A DNA stretch of 64,000 bases. Source: Arenibacter sp. F26102. GTDB taxonomy: Bacteria > Bacteroidota > Bacteroidia > Flavobacteriales > Flavobacteriaceae. Shown one piece after another: positions 45,307 to 54,620 of this stretch. A program made the position numbers and the translations under genes. The first letter of the stretch is position 1; each line of letters opens with the position of its first letter. The DNA lies in assembly GCF_023015865.1 (NCBI RefSeq), contig NZ_JALKBC010000009.1, positions 62,001 through 126,000 on the forward strand, read 5' to 3'. The notes below the pieces were generated by a model. It was given only the letters and a program-made list of their open reading frames with translations, ran no database searches and was not told the DNA's origin.

Positions 45307-46757
45307 TGAGCCATCATCACAATACTAAACCAAGAGTAATTTCTCGTCGGGAAATGTTGGGACTATCGGCTGGGGGCTTCGGTTCATTGGCATTAATGAG
45401 TCTGTTTGGCACTATACCATTGGGCTGTAAAAGGCCAGGATCTCTTGAATCGGCTTCCAATCTTTATTTAGGACCACATTACTTGCCCAAGGCGAAAAAT
45501 GTCATCTTTCTCTATATGGATGGCGGTGTTTCGCAAGTGGACTCCTTTGACCCCAAACCCCGCCTAGCCAAGGAGAACGGTGAGGATCCAAGAAAGAAAT
45601 TTAAAGTAGATGCCACCCAGTTCGACAATGTGGGCAAGATATTAAAAAGTCCCTGGGATTTTAAACAATACGGAGAATGCGGTATGCCGGTGAGTGATCT
45701 GTTTCCACATATTGCCACCTGCGTAGACGACATTGCTCTAATACGATCCATGGTATCCAATTTTCCGGAACATACCAATGCCAATTATTTTTTACATACT
45801 GGTAGTGGTTTACAGGGACGCCCAAGTATGGGTGCCTGGATGAACTATGGATTGGGGAGCGAAAATAAAAATATACCTGGCTATGTTGTTCTGGACGGAG
45901 GGCTGGTTCCTCCAGGAGGATTGGACAATTTTAAGAATGGGTTTTTGCCGGCATCCTATCAGGCTTCTGTTTTTAAGGCTGGTCCAGAACCTGTAGCCAA
46001 TATCAATCCAAGGGAAGGCATTAAAAGTCTCCAGGAGGAAAAGCTACAATTTATTAAGCAATTGGATAATAGTTTAATTGGGAAAATTGGAGAGGCCGAT
46101 GCCGTGGAATCTGCCATTTCCAATTATGAACTTGCCTATAAAATGCAATCCTCCATTCCAGAACTCACCGAGTTTAAGGAGGAAACTGAGGCCACCAAAA
46201 AATTGTACGGTATGGATTCGGATGACCCTAATTTGAGGGGATATGCCTCTCAATGTATTTTGGCCAGAAGGCTTATAGAGCGGGGCGTTAGGTTTGTAGA
46301 ACTTACTTGTCCCAATGTTGGTCCAGGTGTTGATAGGTGGGACCAGCACAGTAATTTAAAAAAAGGCCATGAAAAAAATGCCCATGCGGTAGATCAACCC
46401 ATAGCTGGACTCCTTAAGGATCTTAAATCGAGAGGTTTGTTGGAGGAAACATTAGTGGTCTGGACTGGAGAGTTTGGCCGTACCCCTTTCGCACAGGGAT
46501 CTGACGGGCGCGACCATAATCCGTCCGCCTTTAGTATGTGGATGGCCGGAGCAGGAGTAAAGGGAGGAACTATTTTTGGCAAGACCGATGAATATGGTTA
46601 TCGGGTAATAGAAAACGAAGTAACCGTACATGACCTACATGCTACCATTATGCATTTGCTGGGAATAGATCACAAGCAATTGACCTTCCGTTTTGGAGGT
46701 CGTGATATGAGGTTGACAGATGTTCATGGTAACGTAGTGAAGGATATTTTAACCTAA
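45306..46757 (+). CDS. DUF1501 protein with Tat signal
   Basis: The 483-aa product carries a twin-arginine motif (ISRREMLGLSAGG) and the DUF1501 domain, an alkaline-phosphatase/sulfatase-like fold: FLYMDGGVSQVDSFDPKP at the start, GEFGRTPFAQGSDGRDHNPSAF near the end. It is translationally coupled to the DUF1549/DUF1553 gene (1-nt overlap), the pairing seen in Planctomycetes. It may be a Tat-exported metal-dependent hydrolase acting with the haem partner (inference). The function is not established for the family. Confidence 0.92.
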   Translation: MSHHHNTKPRVISRREMLGLSAGGFGSLALMSLFGTIPLGCKRPGSLESASNLYLGPHYLPKAKNVIFLYMDGGVSQVDSFDPKPRLAKENGEDPRKKFKVDATQFDNVGKILKSPWDFKQYGECGMPVSDLFPHIATCVDDIALIRSMVSNFPEHTNANYFLHTGSGLQGRPSMGAWMNYGLGSENKNIPGYVVLDGGLVPPGGLDNFKNGFLPASYQASVFKAGPEPVANINPREGIKSLQEEKLQFIKQLDNSLIGKIGEADAVESAISNYELAYKMQSSIPELTEFKEETEATKKLYGMDSDDPNLRGYASQCILARRLIERGVRFVELTCPNVGPGVDRWDQHSNLKKGHEKNAHAVDQPIAGLLKDLKSRGLLEETLVVWTGEFGRTPFAQGSDGRDHNPSAFSMWMAGAGVKGGTIFGKTDEYGYRVIENEVTVHDLHATIMHLLGIDHKQLTFRFGGRDMRLTDVHGNVVKDILT

Positions 46758-46784
46758 ATAAAGTTTTAATTGGAATACTCACAT

Positions 46785-47729
46785 ATGAATATATTTAAAA
46801 AAGGACTACTATTTTTAATGATGTCGCCCCTGTTTTTGGCAGGTCAAGCGACTGTCTTAACACCCCAACATCAGTCAGCAAATAAAAATGAAATTAAGCA
46901 TTCCTTTTTTATAGCGGGACCTAATTTTACTGGAATTATTGGGGAAAATGGAGAGGAACTCTGGGATTCCGGAAAAAAGAGCGCCAGGGACGGCTATGTC
47001 TTAAAGAATGGCAATATCCTTATATGTTGGGGAGATGAAGTGCGTGAGTATAACAAGAAAAAAAAGGTAATTTTCACCTATACCAGAGCGGAGAAATCCA
47101 TGGAATTGGGAACTGCGGTACGTTTATCCAATGGCAATACCATGATTACCGAATCCGGATCGGATCCAAGAATAGTAGAGGTTAACAAAAAGGGAAAAGT
47201 GGTAGGCAACGTACCCCTTAAACCCGATACGGATAATGTTCATATGCAGACTAGAATGGCCAGGAAATTATCCAATGGGAATTATTTAGTACCACATTTA
47301 TTGGCCTTTGCCGTTAAGGAATACCAACCGGATGGGAAAGTCGTAAATGTTTTTAATACCGATTTAGAAGATTTGGGAGGAAGGGAAGCGGAAAATTGGC
47401 CTTTTACTGCCATTCGCTTGGACAATGGAAATACCGTGGTTACATTAACTCATGGGAACAAGGTGGTAGAATTTGATTCCAATGGCAAGGTAGTCTGGAA
47501 AGTTTCCAATTCGGATTTACAAGAAGCACCATTTGTAGATCCCTGCGGGGCCCAAAGATTACCCAATGGCAATACTGTGATTGCGAGCTACGGGGCTAAA
47601 AAGGGAATTAAATTGTTTGAGTTGGCACCTGATAAATCCATGGTTTGGAATTATGAGGGGCATAGGGTGCACCACTTTCAAATATTGACCACCAATGGAA
47701 AACCCATAAAAGGCACTCCACTTAAATAG
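46785..47729 (+). CDS. Exported beta-propeller protein with L-x-N-G-N repeats
   Basis: A product of about 314 aa starting at ATG 46785 (an upstream in-frame TTG at 46770 is less likely) with a signal peptide (MSPLFLAGQ). It consists of at least five blades with the pattern L-x-N-G-N ... E-Y/F/V-x-x-x-G-K-V: LKNGNILICWG, LSNGNTMITES, LSNGNYLVPHL, LDNGNTVVTLT, LPNGNTVIASY. This resembles PQQ-like or arylsulfotransferase-type propellers. A binding or enzymatic role cannot be decided. It sits between the DUF1501 and the DUF2231-cytochrome genes, 5 bp before the latter. Confidence 0.8.
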   Translation: MNIFKKGLLFLMMSPLFLAGQATVLTPQHQSANKNEIKHSFFIAGPNFTGIIGENGEELWDSGKKSARDGYVLKNGNILICWGDEVREYNKKKKVIFTYTRAEKSMELGTAVRLSNGNTMITESGSDPRIVEVNKKGKVVGNVPLKPDTDNVHMQTRMARKLSNGNYLVPHLLAFAVKEYQPDGKVVNVFNTDLEDLGGREAENWPFTAIRLDNGNTVVTLTHGNKVVEFDSNGKVVWKVSNSDLQEAPFVDPCGAQRLPNGNTVIASYGAKKGIKLFELAPDKSMVWNYEGHRVHHFQILTTNGKPIKGTPLK

Positions 47730-47734
47730 TATAA

Positions 47735-49141
47735 ATGGGATTTATCTTCTTGATGAATGGTGGTATTTTGGATAACCCGCCAGATGTTGTTTTGTTTTTT
47801 GGGCGGTTTCATCCTGTAGTTGTTCATCTTCCCATAGGTTTTCTAATTATGGCCATTTTGGCACAGCTGGCTACGCGCTGGCCCAAATTTAAACCTTTGG
47901 AGTTGTATCTCCCACTGATGTGGCTTATGGGTGCATTTAGTGCACTTTTGGCTGTAATTTTTGGTTATTTCCTGTCTCTAAGTGGTGGTTACGATGAGGA
48001 TACCCTATTTTGGCATCAGTGGGGCGGAATTACCGTAATGTTATTGTCTTTTGGGTGTTACTTTATCAATAAGAAATCGAGTGATTCACTTACCATACCC
48101 AAATGGATATCGGTTGTCATAGTTGGACTTTTACTTATGTTTACTGGGCACATGGGTGGTAACCTGACCCATGGTTCAACCTATTTACTGGAATACGCGC
48201 CAAATCCTATTAGGAATATCGCAGGATTGCCTTCCAAAGTGGAGCCGCGTAAAAAGGTCACGGTATTGGATTCCGCAGATGTGTTTCTTGATTTGGTGTT
48301 GCCAATGATGCAAACTAAATGTGTTAGCTGCCATAACGAGGGGAAAAATAAAGGAGGTCTTTTGCTTACCTCATATGGTAATATGATACTCGGAGGTGAA
48401 AGTGAAAATACCATCATCCCGGGTGATGCCTTGAAGAGCGAATTGGTCCGAAGGATTACACTCCCAACGGAACATGACGATTTTATGCCATCTGAAGGAA
48501 AGTTGCCCCTGACAGATCCAGAAGTGTTGATGATTAAATGGTGGATTAAAATTGGTGCCCCATCGGATGGTTTTGTAACCGAATTGGATACGGAAAAGGC
48601 AGTAAGTTCTTTGGTCAGTAATTATTTAGGATTGGACAAGAACAATCTTTTTAACAAAAAGGTTCCACCCCCCAATCGGTCCATCGTTGATTCCTTGATT
48701 CGCCATGGCTTTGTGATCAATCCTTTAATGAAGGACAATTATTTTTTGGAGGCCAATTTTAGTTTAAGTGAATATGACCTAGAAGCTTCCGATCTGGATG
48801 TCCTATTGGAATTAAAGGAGCAATTGGTTTGGCTTAACCTTGGCAATTCGGACCTTAAGGACGCAAATCTTGAAAAAATTGGATTATTGCAAAATCTGGT
48901 AAAGTTGGACCTTAGAGGAAATGAAATTACCGACAACGGAATAAAGCACTTATCTAAATTGGAGAATTTGGAATCGCTTAACCTTTATGGAACAAAAGTT
49001 TCAAAAGGTATCGTGGACCTTGTTCCTAAATTAACTAGGTTAAAAAAAATCTATCTTTGGCAGTCCGAAGTGTCCAAAGAAACCATAACTCAATTAGAAG
49101 AACAAAATCCTGGTCTCACCGTAATTTTTGAGCGTGATTAA
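47735..49141 (+). CDS. DUF2231 membrane - cytochrome c (PSCyt1) - leucine-rich repeat fusion
   Basis: The 468-aa membrane protein has four N-terminal helices of the DUF2231 type (FGRFHPVVVHLPIGFLIMAI, with conserved His). A PSCyt1 haem domain follows, with C-V-S-C-H at 196-200 and DFMPSEGKLPL. Then comes a C-terminal leucine-rich repeat domain of about 150 residues (LVKLDLRGNEITDNGIKHL, LESLNLYGTKVSKGI, LKKIYLWQSEVSKE). It probably anchors the haem domain in the inner membrane and offers a protein- or ligand-binding surface outside. It is the last gene of the 42331-49141 cluster and a likely electron acceptor for it (inference). Confidence 0.85.
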   Translation: MGFIFLMNGGILDNPPDVVLFFGRFHPVVVHLPIGFLIMAILAQLATRWPKFKPLELYLPLMWLMGAFSALLAVIFGYFLSLSGGYDEDTLFWHQWGGITVMLLSFGCYFINKKSSDSLTIPKWISVVIVGLLLMFTGHMGGNLTHGSTYLLEYAPNPIRNIAGLPSKVEPRKKVTVLDSADVFLDLVLPMMQTKCVSCHNEGKNKGGLLLTSYGNMILGGESENTIIPGDALKSELVRRITLPTEHDDFMPSEGKLPLTDPEVLMIKWWIKIGAPSDGFVTELDTEKAVSSLVSNYLGLDKNNLFNKKVPPPNRSIVDSLIRHGFVINPLMKDNYFLEANFSLSEYDLEASDLDVLLELKEQLVWLNLGNSDLKDANLEKIGLLQNLVKLDLRGNEITDNGIKHLSKLENLESLNLYGTKVSKGIVDLVPKLTRLKKIYLWQSEVSKETITQLEEQNPGLTVIFERD

Positions 49142-49305
49142 GTTTTTACGTTGATAAATTTAGAGGGGTCAGTTATAGTTAAAGTATAGAAACATTCAAT
49201 TTTAGTATGTTCCTATTACCGATTCTAGTCTTCCTAAATAGGTTTTAAGTATTTATATCCTTTTTCGACTAAGCCTTACTATCACATCAAGAAAACACCA
49301 AAAAA

Positions 49306-50313
49306 ATGGAGGTTAACATCAACAATAATTTGAGGAATACTAAATTTTCAGTTTTGGATTTGGTCCCTGTAACTCAGGGATCGACGCCCTTACAGTCTAT
49401 TCAAAGGAGTCTGGAATTGGCTCAACACGTAGAAACTTTGGGCTTTGAACGATTTTGGATTTCCGAACACCACAATATGGAAAGTTTGGTTAGTTCGGCC
49501 ACGCCAATTTTAATAGGACATATTGCCCAAGGAACCAAAACCATCAGGGTAGGCTCCGGTGGAATTATGTTGCCCAATCACGCTCCTTTAATTGTAGCGG
49601 AACAATTTGGGACCTTAGAGACACTTTATCCAGGAAGAATTGATCTAGGCTTGGGAAGGGCGCCAGGAACAGATCAACTAACGGCTAAGGCTTTAAGAAG
49701 AAATCGAACAGAAACCGTGCACGATTTTCCGAATGATATAACGGAATTACAAACGTATTTTTCCAAGGAGAATAGAAATGCTGCTGTGAGGGCCATTCCT
49801 GGGGAGGGATTAAAACTTCCCTTGTATTTATTGGGCTCCAGTACCTTTAGTGCACAATTGGCCGGTTCAAAAGGCTTGCCATATGCTTTTGCCAGTCATT
49901 TTGCCCCTACCCACTTGCATGAAGCCCTAAGATTATACCATCATAATTTTGAGCCTTCTGAACAATGTATAGCTCCCTATACTATTGCCTGTGTTAACGT
50001 CATTGCCGCTGAAACCGATGAAAAGGCCAGGCATTTGGAGACAAGCCTTCAGCAATTAGCTTTGGGAATTATCAGAAATACCAGAAAACCATTGTCGCCT
50101 CCGGTAAAGAGTATGGATGGTATATGGCATGAGGTGGAAAAAGCTCAAATACAAAATATGATGTACTATAGCTTTGTTGGATCTAAAGAAACAATAAAAT
50201 CACAAATTTCGGACTTCGTGGCAAATACACAGGTCAATGAAATAATGGCGGTATCCCATATTTATGATCACAATGACCGCTTAAGATCTTATGAAATATT
50301 GAGTAGTCTTTAA
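49306..50313 (+). CDS. LLM class flavin-dependent oxidoreductase
   Basis: The 335-aa luciferase-like monooxygenase has the family start FSVLDLVPVTQGSTPLQSI, then WISEHHNMESLVSSATPILIG and RIDLGLGRAPGTD. It uses reduced FMN supplied by a partner. It is of the YhbW/MsnO8-like group, with unknown substrate. It stands between two clusters with 165 bp upstream and 112 bp downstream, so it may be a separate unit. Confidence 0.9.
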   Translation: MEVNINNNLRNTKFSVLDLVPVTQGSTPLQSIQRSLELAQHVETLGFERFWISEHHNMESLVSSATPILIGHIAQGTKTIRVGSGGIMLPNHAPLIVAEQFGTLETLYPGRIDLGLGRAPGTDQLTAKALRRNRTETVHDFPNDITELQTYFSKENRNAAVRAIPGEGLKLPLYLLGSSTFSAQLAGSKGLPYAFASHFAPTHLHEALRLYHHNFEPSEQCIAPYTIACVNVIAAETDEKARHLETSLQQLALGIIRNTRKPLSPPVKSMDGIWHEVEKAQIQNMMYYSFVGSKETIKSQISDFVANTQVNEIMAVSHIYDHNDRLRSYEILSSL

Positions 50314-50424
50314 AATGGGAGTATTATGATCACCCATAAAATTATTTTGCTTAAATGGGACATTAATTCTATCAACATGAAGTTTGGATGATAAATTTTA
50401 GCTAATTTGTAGTTTTAATTAGAA

Positions 50425-51162
50425 ATGTCAGAAATGTGGAGGAGGATTCATTTGATATTATGGTTCATCGGGCTAATGTTGGCCTGCAAATCTGAAATAT
50501 ATAGTCAGGACAAAGTGCTTAAGGTCAAGGAAATTAAATATAGCGGACAAGTTGGTTTGGTGCAGGTGTCCCAACTTTTGGAAAAGCATGTAGCATTGGA
50601 GCATGTGGATTTAATTAACTGGGATAAGTTTTCTTACCACCCTGAGGTTGCCTTTAGGATAGCCCATAGTAACAATGCTATATGGTTAAAGTATTATGTT
50701 AGGGAAAAAAACATATTGGCCAATGTTGAAGAGACCAATGGGCCTGTGGCCCGCGACAGTTGTGTAGAATTTTTCTTTGACCCCTTAGGGGATGGGAATT
50801 ATTATAATTTTGAATTTAATTGTATAGGCACGATTCATCTGGCCTATGGTCCCGGAAGAGAGAAGCGTCAATTTGTAGATCCTAAGACCATAAGGAATTT
50901 AATCAAAGTAGAAAGCTCTTTGGGAACTCAAACCTTTACAGAAAAAACGGGCGACTTCACTTGGGAAATGACTATAATAATACCCGCAGGGGTTCTTACC
51001 CATGATTCTGAAATTAAATTAAAGGGACTTAAGGCTAACGGAAATTTTTATAAATGTGGGGATGCTACTTCGCAACCTCACTACTTAACTTGGAATCCAG
51101 TTGGAACAGAAAGGCCGGATTATCACAGGCCAGAATTTTTTGGCAGACTTATTTTTCAATAA
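50425..51162 (+). CDS. CBM9-like carbohydrate-binding lipoprotein
   Basis: A 245-aa exported protein with either a lipobox at Cys21 (LMLAC) or a Sec site after IYSQ. The rest is a CBM9-like beta-sandwich: VAFRIAHSNNAIWLKYYV, DSCVEFFFDPLGDGNYYNFEFN, GDFTWEMTIIIPAGVL, then YLTWNPVGTERPDYHRPEFFGRLIF. It probably binds a sugar at the cell surface; no catalytic domain is attached. It precedes the haem-c dehydrogenase gene by 336 bp. Confidence 0.85.
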   Translation: MSEMWRRIHLILWFIGLMLACKSEIYSQDKVLKVKEIKYSGQVGLVQVSQLLEKHVALEHVDLINWDKFSYHPEVAFRIAHSNNAIWLKYYVREKNILANVEETNGPVARDSCVEFFFDPLGDGNYYNFEFNCIGTIHLAYGPGREKRQFVDPKTIRNLIKVESSLGTQTFTEKTGDFTWEMTIIIPAGVLTHDSEIKLKGLKANGNFYKCGDATSQPHYLTWNPVGTERPDYHRPEFFGRLIFQ

Positions 51163-51498
51163 ATAATAACCGGGTGATTCTAAGTCACTTCGGGAACAAG
51201 ATATTATTGAGGGAAAATTTTTGTAATCTTTCAATAGAAATCGCACTTTTCCTTCAATTGGGCAACATAATTGTTAAATATTGGAAATATTAAGGGTGTT
51301 TTCTCCAAAGTATTAGTAAATTTAAGATGTGTTCGAACACATCTAGTAGAATTAACGGCAGGATCTACAAGCAGGCTGAGGATAATATTGTAGGTTAAAC
51401 TTCAATTCCAATCCATATAATATTTGTGGGTTAAAAGGGGATTGGACAAAATTGCCAAATATGGAGTGTCAATCAGTGGTTTATTAAATATATAATCA
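51163..51498. promoter_or_regulatory. Intergenic control region with a perfect 20-bp palindrome
   Basis: No gene is seen in about 335 bp. The palindrome AGATGTGTTCGAACACATCT at 51325-51344 is listed separately. The rest is AT-rich and probably contains the promoter of the 51499-56446 cluster. Confidence 0.55.
51325..51344. promoter_or_regulatory. Perfect 20-bp palindrome, candidate operator
   Basis: AGATGTGTTC/GAACACATCT is fully symmetric with a TTCGAA centre and no loop, a form typical for dimeric repressors (LacI, GntR or similar). It lies 154 bp upstream of the haem-c dehydrogenase gene. No regulator gene of such a family is visible in the window. Confidence 0.5.
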
Positions 51499-53217
51499 AT
51501 GCCTATTTCCCAGCGTATCAAAAGATTACTTTTTTGTGTTGTACCTATTTTGAATCTGGTGCAATGCGAGGTACAGCCATCTAACGGAGGCCTTTTTCTA
51601 CCTGAAGGTTTTAAAGCGGTAGTGGTCGTAGACAGTATAGAGGAAAGAGTAAGGCATATGGCGGTAACAGATGAAGGCATACTATATGGTAAACTTAGAA
51701 ATTCCAATGAAAAGGGAGGTATAGTTGTACTTAAGGATAAAAATAATGATGGCAGGGCTGATGTGATAGAAAAATTTGGGGCCTACCGTTCACTTCAAAA
51801 ATGGAGTTATTCCACTGCCATGAGAATTTATAATGGCTATCTATATTTTAGTTCGGAACTGGTTATTTATCGCTATAAATTAAAACCGGGAACATTAATA
51901 CCTGAAGGGGAAATGGAAATTGTAATGACCGATGATCATGAGCATGGCAAACACGAGCATATAGGCAAGCCAATTGCTTTTGATAACAAGGGTCATATGT
52001 ATGTCCCTTTTGGGGCACCATCCAACGCCTGTCAAAACCCTAAAAGAACACCTAGGGCACCGGGTTTGGACCCATGCCCCCAACTTGAGGATCATGGAGG
52101 TGTTTGGCGTTTTGATGCCAATAAACTGGGCCAGACCCAAAAGGATGGGTACAAATATGCCTCAGGTATACGCAGTGTAGTGGCAATGGATTGGAATTCG
52201 GAGGACGAAAATCTATATATCGTTATGCACGGTCGGGACGATTTACTTAGACTGTTTTCAAATGTATATTCCGGCTGGGAAAGTGCCATGCTCCCATCCG
52301 AAGAATTTATAAGGGTAACGGAAGGTTCAGATTTTGGTTGGCCTTATTGTTACTATGATCAAATGCAGGAAAAGAAAGTGCTGGCACCCGAATATGGAGG
52401 TGATGGTAAAATTGTTGGTAGATGTAAGGATTTCGATGACCCCATAATGGGCTTTCCAGGGCACTGGGCACCCAACGATTTAGTTTTTTATAAAGGAGAT
52501 AAGTTGCCAAATCGATATAAAAACGGTGCTTTTATAGCCTTTCATGGGTCTACGAATAGGGCACCTTACCCCCAATCCGGTTATTTTGTTGGATTTGTTC
52601 CGTTCCAAGATGGTAAGCCTTCGGGGGATTGGGAAGTTTTTGCGGATGGTTTTGCAGTAGTTGATACCATCGTTAGCGTTAATGATGCTAAATATCGGCC
52701 TATGGGTATTGCTTTCGGTGCAGACGATAGTATGTACATTTCAGATTCGGTTAAAGGTAAAATTTGGAAAATCGTTTTTGAAGGTGATAAAGATAATTTC
52801 GGTCAGGAACAATTAGCTGAAATGGAAAAAAGAAAATTGTTAGCTCACATTAGAACACCCGATGAAATCAAGGATAACCTTATGGCAGGAGAGTTTACGG
52901 GTGGACAAAAAACCTATTATACCTATTGCAGTCCATGTCATCAAAAGGATGGAAAGGGGGCAACTGGTAGATTTCCAACATTAAAGGGAACAGATTGGGT
53001 AACGGGGGATAAGGATAGGCTGATAAATATTGTTTTAAAAGGCATGGAAGGTTCTATAGTAGTAAATGGTGAGGTTTTTAACGGAGTAATGCCACAGCAC
53101 AGTTTTCTGAGTGATACGGAGATAGCGGATGTGCTTACTTATATTAGAACAAATTTTGGAAATGATGCCGATACCGTAACCGAAAAAGAAGTAAATAAGC
53201 TAAGACTCAGTTTGTAG
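51499..53217 (+). CDS. Haem-c lipoprotein with sugar-dehydrogenase-like propeller
   Basis: The 572-aa lipoprotein (Cys23, weak lipobox NLVQC) has a PQQ/sorbosone-dehydrogenase-like propeller from about 30 to 440 (GLFLPEGFKAVVVVDSIEER, SDFGWPYCYYDQMQEK, AFGADDSMYISDSVKGKIW). A C-terminal cytochrome c domain carries C-S-P-C-H at 477-481. It is related in plan to the larger protein at 5916-8132 but lacks the HEAT-like part. It probably oxidises a sugar or alcohol outside the cytoplasm. The amidohydrolase gene follows after about 25-45 bp, so it may start the pathway completed by the next three exported enzymes (inference). Confidence 0.85.
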   Translation: MPISQRIKRLLFCVVPILNLVQCEVQPSNGGLFLPEGFKAVVVVDSIEERVRHMAVTDEGILYGKLRNSNEKGGIVVLKDKNNDGRADVIEKFGAYRSLQKWSYSTAMRIYNGYLYFSSELVIYRYKLKPGTLIPEGEMEIVMTDDHEHGKHEHIGKPIAFDNKGHMYVPFGAPSNACQNPKRTPRAPGLDPCPQLEDHGGVWRFDANKLGQTQKDGYKYASGIRSVVAMDWNSEDENLYIVMHGRDDLLRLFSNVYSGWESAMLPSEEFIRVTEGSDFGWPYCYYDQMQEKKVLAPEYGGDGKIVGRCKDFDDPIMGFPGHWAPNDLVFYKGDKLPNRYKNGAFIAFHGSTNRAPYPQSGYFVGFVPFQDGKPSGDWEVFADGFAVVDTIVSVNDAKYRPMGIAFGADDSMYISDSVKGKIWKIVFEGDKDNFGQEQLAEMEKRKLLAHIRTPDEIKDNLMAGEFTGGQKTYYTYCSPCHQKDGKGATGRFPTLKGTDWVTGDKDRLINIVLKGMEGSIVVNGEVFNGVMPQHSFLSDTEIADVLTYIRTNFGNDADTVTEKEVNKLRLSL

Positions 53218-53261
53218 GGAATACTCTGTGCAATTTATAGATGAAATATAATTTTAGAAAA

Positions 53262-54515
53262 ATGAAAAACATACTTAAAAGTCAGATTTGGGCCATTGTT
53301 TTATTGTTAATGACAACTGTCTCCCTTACGGCACAGGATTACGACATCCTGATTAAGGGGGGGCATTTGATCGACAAAAAAAATAATTTGAACCAAGTGA
53401 TGGATGTAGCCATAAAGGATGGAAAAATAGCAAAAGTCAATTCCAGTATTCCAGAAAATCAGGCTAAAACGGTCGTTCATGCAAAGGGGTTAATAGTTAC
53501 ACCAGGACTACTTGATATACATGGACATAATTTTTTTGGGACCGAGGAGGATGCTTATTTAAGTAATAGTTTTAGCGCCTTGCCCCCTGATGGTTTTACC
53601 TTTAGGAGTGGCGTTACCACTATTGTTGATGTAGGTGGCGCTGGATGGAAAAATTTTAAAACCTTTAAGGAGCAGACGATAGATAATTCAAAAACAAGGG
53701 TATTGTCATTCCTCAATATCATTGGATCGGGAATGAAGGGTGGTGCCATTGAGCAAAATATAGAGGATATGAACCCTAAAATGACCGCTTATGTTGCCAT
53801 GCAGCACAAAGGAACCATAGTGGGTGTAAAATTGGCCCATTACAGCGGTTTTGATTGGGATCCTGTAAATAGGGCAGTTGAAGCGGGTACCTTGGCAGAC
53901 ATTCCGGTTATGATCGATTTTGGGGGGAGCGAACCCGAGTTGTCTCTGGAAACCCTGCTCATGGAAAAACTAAGACCCGGGGACATTTTTACCCATACGT
54001 ATGCGCATGTAAAAGGGAGAACTCCTGTGGTCGACGAAAATGGTAAAGTAAGGAAGTATGTTTTTGACGCGCAAAAAAGGGGGGTTGTTTTTGATGTAGG
54101 CCATGGAGGTGGCAGTTTTGTTTTTGAGCAGGCAATTCCGGCCATAAAGCAAGGTTTTTTACCTAATTCGGTTAGCACGGATCTGCATACGGGAAGTATG
54201 AATGGTGGAATGAAGGATATCCTCAATATTATGTCAAAATTTATCAATATGGGGATGCCAGTGGAGCAGGTAATTGAATGTACCACCTGGAATCCTGCCC
54301 AATATATTAAACGTACAGATTTGGGGCACCTAACTGTTGGAGCTGTTGCGGACTTGACTATTTTAAACCTAAGAAAAGGGAATTTTGGGTTTATTGATAC
54401 ACAAGGGAAAAAAATGATGGGCGACCAAAAATTGGAATGTGAACTTACCCTAAGGGAGGGTGATGTGGTATGGGATCTTAACGGAATTTCCAGACCTATG
54501 TGGGATGCTAAGTAA
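53262..54515 (+). CDS. Exported amidohydrolase/deacetylase family metallohydrolase
   Basis: A product of about 417 aa with a signal peptide (MTTVSLTAQ). The amidohydrolase barrel shows the metal motif D-I-H-G-H (D85, H87, H89), a probable bridging Lys in VGVKLAHYSG, GHGGGSFVF and the metal-binding Asp in STDLHTGSMNGG. The nearest known group is the EF_0837-type/D-aminoacylase-like deacetylases, usually cytoplasmic and paired with a SelA-like enzyme, as here. Export of this type is unusual. Deacetylation of an N-acetyl sugar acid or N-acyl amino acid is plausible. The ATG at 53262 is preferred over 53241 because it opens the signal peptide. Confidence 0.88.
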   Translation: MKNILKSQIWAIVLLLMTTVSLTAQDYDILIKGGHLIDKKNNLNQVMDVAIKDGKIAKVNSSIPENQAKTVVHAKGLIVTPGLLDIHGHNFFGTEEDAYLSNSFSALPPDGFTFRSGVTTIVDVGGAGWKNFKTFKEQTIDNSKTRVLSFLNIIGSGMKGGAIEQNIEDMNPKMTAYVAMQHKGTIVGVKLAHYSGFDWDPVNRAVEAGTLADIPVMIDFGGSEPELSLETLLMEKLRPGDIFTHTYAHVKGRTPVVDENGKVRKYVFDAQKRGVVFDVGHGGGSFVFEQAIPAIKQGFLPNSVSTDLHTGSMNGGMKDILNIMSKFINMGMPVEQVIECTTWNPAQYIKRTDLGHLTVGAVADLTILNLRKGNFGFIDTQGKKMMGDQKLECELTLREGDVVWDLNGISRPMWDAK

Positions 54516-54620
54516 GTGGCTTCCAAGAATGGCCGTTGCTCCCTAAAGCGAGCATGCTGGGAATATCTTAGTGGAAAAATATTGTATCGTTGATTGGGAT
54601 TAATCTATAAAAATTGAATT

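Noticed and set aside
53840..54526. Long minus-strand open frame (228 codons) opposite the amidohydrolase gene
   Set aside because: It mirrors the plus-strand gene, has no recognisable domain and lacks spacing that fits neighbours. The plus-strand frame has clear catalytic motifs.
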